Shown here: positions 46,601 through 58,808 of the stretch, piece after piece
Position numbering within the stretch: position 1 is the first letter of the stretch
How the letters are laid out: the number at the start of each line of letters is the position of its first letter
NCBI GenBank assembly: GCA_903813345.2
Contig: CAIIXF020000011.1
Span: 16,663,754-16,723,753, forward strand
Length of the DNA: 60,000 nt
Direction: 5' to 3'
DNA from: Owenia fusiformis
Taxonomy: Eukaryota > Annelida > Polychaeta > Sabellida > Oweniidae
The notes under the pieces: generated by a model
Told to the model about the DNA's origin: nothing
The model's database searches: none
What the model saw: only the letters and a program-made list of their open reading frames with translations
Position numbers and translations under genes: made by a program

Positions 46601-48633
46601 GTATGCCATTTCTATTTTATTTTGTGGATAATTTCTTCTTAGGACCTTATTTTATTCAAGGTCTTATTATCTGAAATGTTCTATGCCACATAGTGTGAAT
46701 TAAAGGTAAGTGATGAGATGTACATAAAAAATTGTATTTTTTCCTCCAATACCCTTTTAAACCCTATTCAAAATTCAACCCATTGAAAGTTTTTGAGTTT
46801 ACTTCCTACATCTCTTTTGGGCTTGTTCAATAATCAATTTGTTTCGTTTTTACTGATAATGTAAACTTTTATTTATTAAAAGTGAAATGACATGAATAAT
46901 ACACAGTGGATGAGAAACTATTGTTTATAACATTTGCACTCTCTGCACCTTGCATTTGGTCTTGATTGAAAGACACACTCGACTTCCCATTTTCCGATAA
47001 GTTTTTTTTCTCAACATATCATTCCTATGGCAAATCTAACACTAGTTCACTAGTTTAGAATCACACAAGTCTAGAAGCTTGGAGTGAGTGACAATTTGTT
47101 GTATTGGCCCTCTTTGACACATAGGAGCTATAATGCCTAATGTCAGTGGTGATACATCCGTTTAATATCAATTACATATCCATCTACGCTATTTTTTTAT
47201 TCACTGTCTTTCTGTTACATTGGAACAGATGCTGCCTCATAAACACCTTCTTTGATGCTGCTTTTTGATGTAATTTCAGTTCGCTTCATCTTCAAAATAC
47301 AGACCATACTTTCTTAAGGCACTATAAATATGATCAGATAAAATGGTAAAACAGGGATTTTATAGCGAATGCATTTAGGGGACCAAGTCTGCTGAACATA
47401 CCAACATTATCGCAATCAATAGCTGAAAATAAAAATAATAAAGCAAAACAGCTTATGAAATTATTTTACATGTCCGTCTTGACCATTCTCTCTTACATTA
47501 TGAAACTCCCTCAACATAAGACTAAATTATTTTATTGTCTTACCTTCTTTATTATTATAGTCTAAATTCTTATTTTCAATTTCCTGTACTTTTACAATTT
47601 CTCTTGAATACGTTATAACAACTTTATAACTTCATTCTTGAATAGCTTTTCTAAGATTCTGTCAAATCACCTTTTCCCTTTCTATTAATATGGTTCTAAA
47701 TCTCAGCACATTGTAGAATCCTCCATCTCAGAATCGAACGATGTCCTCCTCCGAATATTCTTTTTGGTGAGGCAAAATCCGTCAGAAATTCTACTTTCTT
47801 CTGAGAAGGAAGTTTCTATTCTTTTCCCATAAGCAAACACCACAGGAGGTCTGTCCCCAGTCATGGAGATGTCCTAATGCTATACTACTCTGTGTTAAAT
47901 TGTTTACAAATTGTGCATTAGAATACCTCCTTCGGCTGGCTGAGCTGTTGAAGCTGCCAGACTATCATAACTTTCCTGCAAGACACTTCATGATATTGAT
48001 GTTTACATTATAGAGGCAAAAATGCCAAAATCGGGAAGTTAATCTTCAAAGTTTAGTTGATTGAATAACAAATGGCTTTCTGGAGGTTAAATTGTCTTAA
48101 AGCATTTTGACTTACACATAACTAATCTCGATCTCTCTTCCTTTTATGAGTCTGCTTTGGTACTCTGTGATCCTCGCACCTACACTCATCTTGCTGGCTG
48201 ATTTTTTTTTATTGTTTTCCTTCGTGGTGATTGTAAGATGACCTAAGTATATGATTTCAGTTTTTTATGTCCCCTTTCCTCTTTAATATGTTGATTATGT
48301 GTTAATGTTTAACCTGTTTGTCACATTCATAGGGTTTCACAACCAGTATTTGCTCTGTAATTATTTTAAATGATCTAAGTTTCAATAATTAATTTGGGAA
48401 ATTAAACTGTTAGGAATTATACATCATCCTTAAGTACTATAGAAGTACTATAGAAGGGAATAAATATTTCAATTTGGTAGACCTAAAACAATATTTTTAT
48501 TTTTCAAAATCCCTAAAATTCAATTGTAAACTAATGAAATTATGTTTACTTCAATTCAAATTATTTCATAATACAGTATAAGAGTTCTCATAAAACAGTT
48601 GTGCTATTTTTTCAGAAAAGATTCATTCTTGGT
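43622..48633. other. gene-free AT-rich DNA downstream of the LRR gene
   Basis: No exon with splice support or protein-like ORF was seen on either strand. Several AATAAA motifs allow part of the left side to be a long 3'UTR. Sequence is low in CpG and mostly unique by eye. Confidence 0.5.
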
Positions 48634-48952
48634 CATAAAGGAGCAGGGAAAGTATCGCAACCGACTTTTGATAATTTTGACAGTTGATAATTTTTTTGTG
48701 ATTAGTTTCTGGCTGTAAAAAGTAAATGCTTGGGAAAGGCGAATCTATAATCTTCAAGAAAAGTTCAAAGAATAGTTTCCAGATCAATTGGATTATCTTA
48801 TAATCCATGTTTAATCCACCCATCAACAAGCTTTTTCAAAATACATTCGTCATTTTCACCATCGTCCCTCATTTTTTTTACAATTTTTCATGCAAAGTTA
48901 CATTGTACTTGAACACATGTTTCATCAAGTAAAATATGTAAGGAACTCCATG
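48634..48952 (+). repeat. left arm of a 3.7-kb inverted pair
   Basis: About 310 bp matching the reverse complement of 51994-52302 with moderate divergence; for example 'agcagggaaagtatcgcaac' here against 'gttgcgatactttccctcgct' there, and 'ttgaacacatgtttcatca' against 'tgatgaaacatgtgttcaa'. Confidence 0.88.
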
Positions 48953-49784
48953 AAGTTTGTTTTTGAGTTTTTTTTGAAAAAATGAACCTCTTAAAATGCA
49001 TGTTTACAAAAATAATTTAGGAGTGATGTAAAAGATGGCAATGTTTTTCAATAATAACATGCATAGGTGGGTGAATTACTCATGTGTGTTGTGTTTTAAT
49101 CCTGCATTCACTGACTGAGTTAGCCTATTGAAAAATCATAGAGATTAATAATACAAACAGTAATACTATGAATACTTCTACTTCAAGCTCAAATAGCGCT
49201 TTCAGGGTCCTGTGTTGAAATACTAGATCACCTTATGTGCATGAATTTTCAAGAGAAACCATCAGTGCAAGCAATTAAATGAAAGCATCATCCGAAAATC
49301 ACTTGAAAAGTACTAAAGTGGTGAAAAATTGCAGGATGTTGACAGAAAATGTGCCTAGGGGAGAGGGTCGTCTCTCAACCCCCCTCCTACCCCTCCCTGG
49401 TCACGGTACTAATACATGTGATATGGCAAAGTCCAATTCATAGATTAAGTTTCCCTTGCAGTCTTGTTGGCATTTTTATTAGAGTTCATGTTTTGTTTAT
49501 GCTAATGGGTGAGTGGAACTCAATTGAGTGAATGTGTAAACCATATAAGGAACAAAAAACATTACATGAAACAAACTCAGCATGCAAACATGTAAAACTG
49601 GCATGGCAAAACAATAGATTGTGAAACTGAATAATAAAAGCACATACGACAAGAAAACAAGTGATTAAGGACCTGTTAAAATGACATGAATGGGGATTGG
49701 TCAATATGAATAGTAGATATATGAAAAATGTGAAAATTTTACATTTAGTATTGATCATGAACATTAGAGAGGTTAAGTACACAG

Positions 49785-49975
49785 GCTCGTAGGCAGGTAG
49801 AAGGGGAGAGATAAAGGGAGTTGCTGCTCCCCCAAGAGATTCTTTCAAAATGATGCAGTTTCTCACCAATCTGAGCACTTCGCATGATTTTTTAGCCAAA
49901 ACTGTCAAAAAGTTCATCCCTAGGCAAAAGCTTTGCCCTTGGTAAAACTGCTCCTACCCCTTGGTAAAAGCTGGC
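49785..49975. repeat. dispersed repeat family, copy 3
   Basis: 'gtttctcaccaatctgagca' and 'aaaactgtcaaaaagttcat' match 39992-40075. The 143-codon minus-strand ORF at 49486-49917 overlaps this repeat and is not supported as a gene. Confidence 0.6.
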
Positions 49976-50145
49976 TACAGACTGTGTAAAACACTTGTGT
50001 GAGAACTTGAACATGAACGAGTACTGTTATGACCCCCAGTAATGTTGTCCATCTCTCAACTGGTTTAACTGGGGACCATTACATCAATTGGCATTATATC
50101 ATTCAGGCAAAAAGAGGCCAGTGATGTGAAAATAGTCAATAGCAT

Positions 50146-50938
50146 GGTGTTATAGCATGACGGTTACGCCACCTCTGAAAACGAGGTTGGACAGCTACGT
50201 TCACTGATTTATCCAATAAAATGGCCGCGATGGAAGAGAAAACTAAGGTTGGCGCATTATTTTCTACTTCTGTGTATCAATGAAAAGATGAACGATTTAT
50301 GTAAGAATCGCATTCGGTGATACTTTCAGTAATGTATATTTTGAACGTAGCCTTTGCAAATAGATGCCCGGGGATAACATGAAATAAGAGAAAAACTGTC
50401 GAGTTTGAAATTCAAAACTACACAAAAATTTAGTAATTTGTTTATTTTTGTTTTTGTTGTTAGGGCATGGTCTACATTGCCTTAAAACCTTGTGGTATAT
50501 AGATGTAACCTACATACCATCATACAAAGCCAATTGAGCATTGGAAACCACCTAATATGTTCTACTCAAGCCATAATAATGTATTTTGAATTTGCAGTAG
50601 TTATACACAGTTTACTTATACTTACAGTTAATATTTTGAGTGGCTCATGTACTGAGACAACACGAGAATGGATCAAAACTTATAAACTTTGATATCTCAG
50701 TCGGTAGGTTTACAGATTATATTCTGTTTCTTGTAGACCACCTGGCAGATTTGACCCAGTCTTTATAACCATCCATATATACGTCACCGGATGGAACTAG
50801 TTTAAAAGGAAATCTTATCTGTGAATATTGCCTACAGGCGAGAAAGAGGACATGCTGCCTTTTCCATCCGCCATTTTTTGTTATCGTTACCGCAAAATTT
50901 TGCAAATCGCCTTGACGTAACCGTCATGCTATAACACC
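50146..50938. mobile_element. 793-bp element with perfect 23-bp inverted ends
   Basis: Starts ggtgttatagcatgacggtt and ends with the exact reverse complement; the match stops at base 23 (…acg). An inner weaker inverted pair includes 'aaaatggccgcgatgg' and 'ccatccgccatttttt'. I see no clear target duplication and no transposase ORF. Confidence 0.8.
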
Positions 50939-51188
50939 GTGAATAGGGGACCATAAGTTTACACATTCCATGTGTACGTTCATCAAAATAGTGCGATCTT
51001 AACCTCCCTAATAACTGAAATTGTTGACTCAACCAATAGAATCATTCTATGTTTGTTCATATTTGTTCACATGGAAGAAAATCGGACATTTTGCTAAAAA
51101 GATGTTATTGTAAATCTTGAAATAATGATAAAGGTAGTATACACCACACACTCAATGGTATTGATTGTGGTTTTCAGAGACTCTCAAT

Positions 51189-51313
51189 AGGGAATTTAAG
51201 CTTGCAATGTTTTTCACAACCTAAATGTGAATGGAAAATATTTAGCGATGCATTTGTATGGGCGATTGGTCATAGGTTGGCGTTTCGATTTTATATGCAA
51301 GCTTAATCTCCCT
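51189..51313 (-). mobile_element. 125-bp MITE, unoccupied relative of 11393-11934
   Basis: Inverted ends 'agggaatttaagcttgca' and 'tgcaagcttaatctccct'. Its reverse complement matches both flanks of the foldback insertion at 11451-11860, and it shows the site before insertion. Confidence 0.85.
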
Positions 51314-51993
51314 AAACCTTAACATTAAGGTAAGAGTGTATGTTACTCATAACATTTTCTTAGGATAACATTTCTTGAATTGATGAATATGCAAAAATTA
51401 TTCTTAGCATATCATCCTTCATTTCATTATTTGAATAATCAATCTGGAGATATACTCAAATAAGGAAGTGTGTTATAACACATCATCATATAGAAACATG
51501 TTCAATGTTTTTTCAGAAGCTGGATCAAAATATTTGTCTTACTAAAATTATTGGCAAAGGTATGATGTACTAAATTCTTGTACTGTATTTATGATTTTAA
51601 TAGCACTGTATACCTCGTGAATCATTACTGATAAACAAGATACAGAAAACCTGTTCAAAGTAAATGCTATAATAAGGCATCATAGAAATTATCATAAAGA
51701 GAGGTATTTAGAATTTCTTAGCAACTTACACACACACACAGGTTTAACTGCACTCAAACATTAAACAGTCAACTTGACAGGTATTCAGAATTTTTGGGGA
51801 AATGCTGAGGTTATGCTCCATTGATTAAACAGGGGATCAAACAGCAGGGGATCAAACAAGTCCAACCATTAATTTATGAAAACATTTTGAACTAACTTTA
51901 TGGCACACTAATGACATCTTATATGAGTGGGCTGTACTAAAAGCATAGCCCCATTGGATCCCCTTATATTGGATTATCATAATCCTAATCCAC

Positions 51994-52302
51994 AAGGAGT
52001 TCCTTATACATTTTAAGTGATGAAACATGTGTTCAAGTACAATGTAACTTTGCATGAAAATTGTAAAAAAAAATGAGGGACGATGGTGAAAATGACGATT
52101 GTATTTTGAAAAAAAGCTTGTTGATGGGTGGATTAAACATGGCTTATGAGATAATCCAATTGATCTTGAAACCATTCTTTGAATTTTTTTTAAAGATTAT
52201 ACATTGGCCTTTCATATGCATTAATTTTTGTACAGCCAGAAACTACTAGAAAAAAATTATTTACTGTCGAAAATCTGTTGCGATACTTTCCCTCGCTCTT
52301 TA
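51994..52302 (-). repeat. right arm of the 3.7-kb inverted pair
   Basis: Reverse complement of 48634-48952. The 3-kb spacer holds the element at 50146-50938, the MITE at 51189-51313 and a dispersed repeat, but no transposase was seen. Confidence 0.88.
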
Positions 52303-52531
52303 AGATGTGTAAATTATGTTATTTGGATACTGTGAAGCAGTTTATCCCAGGTTAACTTACTTTAAAATATCCAACAGAAAACTTAAGTTTAAGATCCAAA
52401 AGTTTATTCTTTATAATTCAAGTTTTAATAGAGTCCAATACAATGCTTTACATGTTGAAAACTGATCTGAGGATGATTTTCTGAGATGATACTGAAGAAT
52501 ATTCTGAATGTATGGAAAGTTCCACAAGGAA

Positions 52532-52607
52532 GATTATGATGGCACTAGCCTTCCAGTCACATACCATTTTCCTGTTAAGACATGTAACAGTAAGGTCATA
52601 TAAAAAT
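52532..52607. repeat. 76-bp direct repeat, copy 1 (copy 2 at 53366-53440)
   Basis: 'attatgatggcactagcct', 'tccagtcacataccattttc' and 'ctgttaagacatgtaacagt' recur at 53366 with a single-base difference near the end. Confidence 0.92.
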
Positions 52608-52997
52608 ATGACAAGTAGATTATAGAATAAAGTATAATATACTAGACTTAAAACCCTCCTATATGAAAAGAGCCAACATTTTAATATTATTTATAAATGA
52701 TATCATGTATTGAGTGCAGAGGAACTAAAAAAGAATAAAGGATAGAAATGATGAATAATTAAAGACATATGAAAACCTAAAAACTGTTTTAACTGCTTGG
52801 ATTATTACAGCTTGCTTTAGCCTGGCAGACCATGGTCCTGTCATCTCTTGTTGTGTATCCTCCTTTAAAATAGAGTATCTCAGGACTGTTATACAATCTT
52901 ATTTGTGTCTTAGTTTTATGGAAAGAAACTCATCAATTTTACTTTGGAAAGTAAACAATCTGTTCCAAGATTAAAGGAGAATCGTCCTCCTTTTTTT

Positions 52998-53186
52998 CAG
53001 GTTCTTGTAGAACAATATACGTAGATTTCTTCTGCACATTCAGATAAGCAAGTGCAATACCCAGATTGACCAACTAGGATAATCTCTTTGCAGTCAAAGG
53101 TTTTCTTTTTGATCCAAGTGGGCGTAACATCCTTACATTGTTTCAGCTTGGTCCAAAATGTAGAGTTGATAAGCATCCTCACTGTA
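52998..53186 (-). CDS. possible terminal exon, Cys-containing, unidentified
   Basis: After an acceptor-like 'cctttacag' (minus strand, ending about 53187), an open stretch of about 61 codons runs to a stop at 52998-53000. It contains STFWTKLKQCKDVTPTWI and LVGQSGYCTCLSECAEEI, with six cysteines. Residue composition looks protein-like rather than random, but I do not recognise a family. It could be the 3' exon of the duplicated gene-like units to its right, since the strand agrees. The 76-bp repeat copies flank it on both sides. Confidence 0.35.
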
Positions 53187-53365
53187 AAGGAAGTACCTTT
53201 TTTGCGATATAGCTTGGTTAAACAGTTATTAACTAAAATGTTTATATTCATTATACCCAAATGAAATAAATACAAGTATTAATATTCACTTCCAAAGCTG
53301 CTGATTTCCTCCTTTGAGCAGTGACACCATATGCAAAAGTATTTGGAATTGGCGTGACTGAGGCC

Positions 53366-53440
53366 CATTATGATGGCACTAGCCTTCCAGTCACATACCA
53401 TTTTCCTGTTAAGACATGTAACAGTAAAGTCATATATAAA
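53366..53440. repeat. 76-bp direct repeat, copy 2
   Basis: See copy 1 at 52532-52607; same orientation, 834 bp apart. Confidence 0.92.
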
Positions 53441-54069
53441 TTAATTATCATCCTTTAATACTGAGTAAGACCTTTGTCTGGCAAAATTGATAAAATCAAA
53501 AGTTGAACATTGTGAAATATATTACAATTCATATTAATCAGTAATGAAACAATTGCTTATGATTACATACAATTGAAATTTACTCAATTCAATACTTTTC
53601 TAATAATATGGTTTACTTCTATGATTAACTATCCTTTTCATATTCGCTTCATTATACCCAAATGGAATACATATTAACATTAACTTCCAAAATGTAAGGA
53701 ATTGAATTATCTTTACTAACATATGAATTACAATTGGCATAAATCATGATGGGGGTGTGGGGGTCTCACAAAAATATGTTTTTTTAATTTCAACTAAGAA
53801 ATATTGGTTACAAACTTGTTCTAAGCTCATAAGTTCCTATTACAAAATTGTTCCTCTAAGAATAAGCTTTGAAATCATGTTTATTTGAGCTCTCTAGCTA
53901 CACAGAAACATGATACTACACTAGTAGTTCAGTCCTGGGATTTATTGGATCATTAACTGATTAAGTTGTGACTTTAGAATACTGTAACATGTGTTGTTGA
54001 ATGTCTTGGATTCTTGGGACCGGAACTTGTATGTACAATTCAATTGTCTTTAGCTGTGAATGAATGGAA

Positions 54070-54622
54070 CTAATGTAGAAAAATCCCTTGTATTGTTTGC
54101 TGGTTGATTGGATACTTGAACACCTGGGTACACTTCACTGCTAACGGCTGATGCAGGTTTCCCTCAGGACGTGGAGCTATTGGTTTCAGCTGCTCTGCTT
54201 TGACGAGTTCCTGTAATGATAGTTTCATATACATCTATATACAGTTTTAAATGTATTATTCAGTCAGAGGCTCAGGTTTAAAACCAGCAACTTAGCTATT
54301 TCTTCAAGTTCAGGTCCCATAAAGGGATCACCCGTGAGAGGGCTTGCTGGTGATGATGCCGCTGCAGTTGGCTGGCTGTTCCCCGCCTGGACTGTCGTAC
54401 TACAGGTACGGCGGAGCTTGTTGAGGTACTGGGTGATGGGGTGGCCTGTGAAGCAGGCCGTTTGGGCTGCCCCTGGTCCTCTGTCTCCTTCCTGCCGTGA
54501 GTCTGCAGGCGGTGCAGTGCACACGCTTCGGCCCCATACAGTCCCCACTCCACAAGGCAGATTTTTCTTTCAGATTTTGGGATAACCTTACTGTCTTTTT
54601 GGATGTAGGGACCCCTGCGGCC
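54070..54622 (-). pseudogene. unidentified gene-like unit, copy A (two exons, frameshifted)
   Basis: Minus strand. A first exon-like ORF from 54622 (after 'ataag') reads YIQKDSKVIPKSERKICLV, GLYGAEACALHRLQTHGRK and a Ser/Pro/Thr-rich tract, then loses frame relative to copy B at about 54395 through a 1-base deletion. After a gap with a weak donor (gttttaa), a second open exon starts at 54210 (acceptor cattacag). It reads ELVKAEQLKPIAPRPEGNLH and ends at a stop (54070-54072), 46 residues. Protein family not recognised. The frameshift suggests a decayed copy, but the last exon is open here and broken in copy B. Confidence 0.4.
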
Positions 54623-54865
54623 TTATCCCTCAAAGCTATGCTATGCATATCTATATCTTGTTTTATCAATGAGGTAATTTTGTGAAAATGCTCACAGTGA
54701 ATACTATCCTAGTACTTGTATGTACTGAATGATTCTTTCATTTAGTATGTAATGTGTTACTGGCTTTAAATTTCAACCTATCAAAGGTTTAGATTAATCC
54801 AATCTGAAGATGTTACTTATCTTGATGATGTTAATGATCTATCTGTATATATTATAGATACTTAC

Positions 54866-55012
54866 GTTTATGCCAGACCAAGCCTGACTTTGCAAAAAAA
54901 AACGCCCACAGTCGTCAGTCTGTTCCCAATCCCTCCTTTCCTTGCATTCGTTTTTCACAAGTTCGATTCTATCTTTGCAGTTTATATAAAAGTTTAGAAC
55001 ATTGACCTCCCA
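54866..55012 (-). CDS. conserved exon-like ORF, copy A
   Basis: WEVNVLNFYINCKDRIEL then VKNECKERRDWEQTDDCG, ending at a canonical donor (AAC|gtaagt at 54866/54865). Copy B at 58663-58808 has the same reading with a few replacements and the same donor, which supports a real exon. Near its 3' end copy A has a run of nine A (plus strand) and differs in length from copy B by one base, so the two leave the exon in different frames. Family unknown. Confidence 0.4.
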
Positions 55013-57345
55013 GTGTCTTAATGCGAACAAATCTTTATGTTATTGCCAAGATGTTGATTGGAACACAACTTATATCAAACAATAACAAACCAAATGGTAC
55101 GAGAATCAACAGCAATTAATCATAACAATCCAATGTTAATGTCATTCAAGATGAAAAGAACTTGAAAAGATCATCCACACCAAAGTTGTTTTTAACAGTT
55201 ATTGCAACTTTGCCATATTCCTAAGAAATGTGTTTGTCCTCAAACAACAAAAATAAATCACTTTGATACATCGTAGTGATATATTGCCAAGTATGTGTAT
55301 ATTTGCACAAATTGGTTGTCAGTCAGAGTACTATTCAATACGATTTGGTAATAGATCACTAAATGGGTATATAATTATTTATATATTATGTTCATTGTAG
55401 TCCTTGTTTGTCACTCCTCATATCTATCAGTGTCTCATTTCATGGGGTCTTCAGGTCCAAGTTCTGGATTGCTCAAGGGGTTATTTGCAATTAATTTTGC
55501 ATCTTTAGAAAGATATTACCAAAGCAGATGAAAAGTTTCTGATGCATCTTTGTCTTCAATTATAGTTATAACACTATAAAGAATGTGCCAGCTATCAGTA
55601 TCAATTTGAGAACTTCAATGATCCAATATTTGGCAAAGTCCGAAAAGTCAAGGTGTTTACAGATTTTCCCTTGGCAAAGCCAAAAAGAAAGTTGCCTGCT
55701 TCAGATACAAAGTCTAGGAGCCCTTTCATTATTCTATTCAGTCTGCTAGGGAGGAGATATTGGAGTTTTTTTGAGAGATTTCATATGCATATCCAAAGCA
55801 TTAATATCAAGTGTCATTTTTTTTGATCAAATGTGTGTACATAAGCAGAATTTCTGCTGTGTCATCAAGGTTTCAAACCATTTCAGGCACATATTAGGCC
55901 AATTTCGGTATAATGGGAAACATTCCTGTGTATTGTTATTCTCCCTTCTGATTGAAAGAGAATCCCCTCTTCAAGGTGAATCTTGTCAGTATTTGAACAG
56001 ACAAACCTAAAATACTTGATATCCTTCATCAATTGTGGATTTTCTCAATTTAAATAATTAAATCATTCAGATATATATTGTATATTGTGTAGAGATGATT
56101 TCAACAATGCTATTTTACAACCGAAAAAATAAAAGCCCATGTGTGTTCAAATTATTTTTCAGGTATACCTTATTGATAGATGGCGAATGAGTCTGTTTTA
56201 GCTTTCTATATATGTACAGTAGGATTAATATTTCATTTTTGCATGACCAAAAAATTAACTGAATAAAAATATATTGTCATTTTAAATTGGAATTTATTTC
56301 ACAATATAACACACTCTCAACCAAATATTATACAAGATTATAACATAATAAAATTTTGCGTAGTTTCCCTCAATATTGACATTTCAGTGGTTGATTCTGT
56401 GATGATTTCGTCACAGTAAACAATGGTAGGACCGAGGCAAATGCATATGTCATGACAAATAGCCTGCATTGAAATTTGATTAAGTAGTCCCAAAAATATT
56501 TATACTAATAGGAATTTTTCTATGGTTACCCTTCTGTCTAGTTCAAATTTTCATTTTGAAATGAAGATCTTTTTGGATATATTTATTCAAATTTTGTGTT
56601 TCTGATAGACATTATTTATCCAAAAAAGTTTATTTCTGTTACATCAAAGGGCTTTAAGATTTATTTCAAACACAATTGGGATGGGGAAAAACTTCAATTA
56701 AGTTATTCCAAATATTGAGGGACTCTCTAAAGCTTTAATTAAAATTCACAATGAGAGGAAAATGCCTTGATACAAAGATAATTTATATAGAAATTAGTTC
56801 CTTCGCAATGATTCAAAACACTAAAAGATTTCATATGTTCATCTTTTGTAGCTTGGGTTATCTATTTTTGAACTGAAAGTTACCATGTTAAAGTATCCGG
56901 TCTGTCTTATTAGTAACACAGGAGGGATATTAGGATTCAAAAAACTAATTTCTTATCTGGTTAATTTGTTTATATCATTGTTTTTACTGTTATATGCTAC
57001 TTGATTATACGAATCCAGAAGGCGGAACAATTACACAAATATAATATTCGTTTTAACCCTTTTTTGTTTCTATTTGGGTAAGTTTATTTACTTAGCACAT
57101 CAAACTTTTTCCATAGCATAAGGGTAGGCTCCCAAAGGGGTATATGTTAAGGTAACCCTACATCTTAAAATTCACTATGATGTATTTAAATGTGCAGAAA
57201 AAGATACCAGCAAGTGACAAGTGTTTTGAAAGTGGAAAAATAGTCACTTAGTTCTGAATATCTCTGCTTATGACCCTTGATTAGATTCAACAGAGGATGT
57301 GATGTGTCACTTACATATGATATTGCATACATTTACTTTCTCACA
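55013..57345. other. spacer between duplicated copies, with a gene-like fragment
   Basis: 55496-55830 matches 59740-60000 (copy C side). The minus-strand reading there is protein-like in pieces but has stops in all frames. The rest (55830-57345) is AT-rich with no supported feature. Confidence 0.5.
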
Positions 57346-57438
57346 ATTGGCATAAATCATGATGGGGGGTGTGGGGGTGTCACAAAAAATTGTTTTTTGA
57401 GTTTCAACTGAGAGATGTCGGTTACAAACTTGTTCTAA

Positions 57439-57600
57439 CCGCCAGTGTATGCCCTAAGGATTCCAGAGCTGCTGGTCAAAAAGGCATTACTGACCAGTTG
57501 CAATGTTATTTTCCTATACCTAGTGAAAAAATCAACTGGTCAGTTTCAAAAGTAACCAGATTATGACCAGCTGTCCGACGCTTAAGGCGTGCCCTGCTAA
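57439..57600. mobile_element. about 160-bp palindromic insertion present only in copy B
   Basis: Copy A reads 'cttgttctaagctcataagtt' where copy B has about 160 extra bases. The insertion has inverted pieces: 'gccctaaggattccagagctg' against 'cagctgtccgacgcttaaggc', and 'actgaccagttg' against 'caactggtcagt'. A small MITE that arrived after the duplication is the simplest reading. Confidence 0.65.
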
Positions 57601-57949
57601 CCGCATAAGTTCACAAAATTGTTCATCTAGGAATAAGCTTTAAAATCATGTTTATTTGAGCTCTCTAGCTACACAGAATTATGATACCACACTAGTAGTT
57701 CAGTCCTGGGATTTATTGGATCATTAACTGATTAAGTTGTGACTTTAGAATACTGTAACATGTGTTGTTGAATGTCTTGGATTCTTGGGACCGGAACTTG
57801 TATGTACAATTCAATTGTCTTTAGTTGTGAATGAATGGAACTAATGTAGAGAAATCCCTTGTATTGTTTGCTGGTTGATTGGATACTTAAACACCTGGGT
57901 ACACTTCACTGCTGACAGGCTGATGCAGGTTTCTCTCAGGAAGTGGAGC

Positions 57950-58420
57950 TATTGGTTTCAGCCGTTCTGCTGTGGGCCTCTGCTTTGACGAGTTCCTGTG
58001 ATGCTAGTTTCATATACATCTATATACAGTTTTAAATTTATTATTCAGTCAGAGGCTCAGATCTTAAACCAGCAACTTAGCTATTTCTTCGTCGGGAAGT
58101 TCAAGTTCAGGTCCCATAAAGGGATCACCCGTGAGGGGGCTTGCTGGTGATGATGCTGCTGCAGTTGGCTGGCTGTTCCCCACCCTGGACTGTCGTACCA
58201 TAGGTACGGAGGAGCTTGTTGAGGTACTGGGTGATGGCGTGGCCTGTGAAGTAGGCAGTTTGGGCTTCTCCTGGTCCTCTGTCTCCTTCCTGCCGTGAGT
58301 CCGCAGGCGGTGCAGTGCACATGCCTCAGCCCCGTACAGTCCCAAATCCACAAGACAGATTTTTCTTTCAGATTTTGGGAAAACCTTACTGTCTTTTTGG
58401 ATGTAGGGACCCCTGCGGCC
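57950..58420 (-). pseudogene. unidentified gene-like unit, copy B (second exon frameshifted)
   Basis: The first exon-like ORF (58420 to about 58070) stays open across the whole stretch: YIQKDSKVFPKSERKICLV, GLYGAEACALHRLRTHGRK, a Ser/Pro/Thr-rich tract, and GPELELPDEEIAKLL before a weak donor. The second exon from 57995 starts ELVKAEAHSRT but carries about 13 extra bases relative to copy A and stops after some 19 codons. So copy B is intact where copy A is broken, and the reverse. Confidence 0.4.
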
Positions 58421-58662
58421 TTATCCCTCAAAGCTATGCTATGCATATCTATATCTTGTTTTATCAATGAGGAAATTTTTGAAAATACTCACAGTGAATA
58501 CTATCCTAGTACTTGTATGTACTGAATGATTCTTTCATTAAGTATGTGATGTGTTACTGACTTTAACTTTCAACCTATCAAAGGTTTAGATTAATCCAAT
58601 CTGACGATGTTACTTATTTTGATGATGCTAATGATCTATATATATATATTATAGATACTTAC

Positions 58663-58808
58663 GTTTATGCCAGGCCAAGCCTGACTTTGCAAAAATAAGA
58701 TCCACAGTCGTCAGTCTGTTCCCAATCCTTCCTTTCCTTGCATTCATTTTTCACAAGTTCAATTCTATCTTTGCAGTTTATATAAAATTTTAGAACGTTG
58801 ACCTCCCA
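58663..58808 (-). CDS. conserved exon-like ORF, copy B
   Basis: WEVNVLKFYINCKDRIEL then VKNECKERKDWEQTDDCG, ending before a canonical gtaagt donor (58662). The frame reaches a TAA just before the donor, unlike copy A. Identity of the protein unknown; four cysteines and acidic/basic alternation are visible. Confidence 0.4.

Larger units (their letters stand above)
53732..55012. repeat. tandem segmental duplication, copy A
   Basis: Matches 57346-58808 almost throughout (starts 'caattggcataaatcatgat', ends in 'gttgacctccca' / 'attgacctccca'). Copy B carries an extra piece at 57439-57600. The distance between copies is about 3.6-3.8 kb. Confidence 0.92.
57346..58808. repeat. tandem segmental duplication, copy B
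   Basis: Counterpart of 53732-55012. Large shared blocks include 'gatactacactagtagttcagtcctggg'-type text at 53910 and 57683 and the whole GC-rich exon region. By eye, well above 90 percent identical outside indels. Confidence 0.92.

Noticed and set aside
49486-49917. 143-codon minus-strand ORF
   Set aside because: It overlaps a dispersed repeat seen at 39945 and 29785, has low-complexity hydrophobic composition and no start context or neighbours.
54334-54685. plus-strand ORFs in the GC-rich exon region
   Set aside because: They are antisense to the minus-strand exon-like ORF that is kept between copies A and B; GC-rich codon bias opens several frames at once.
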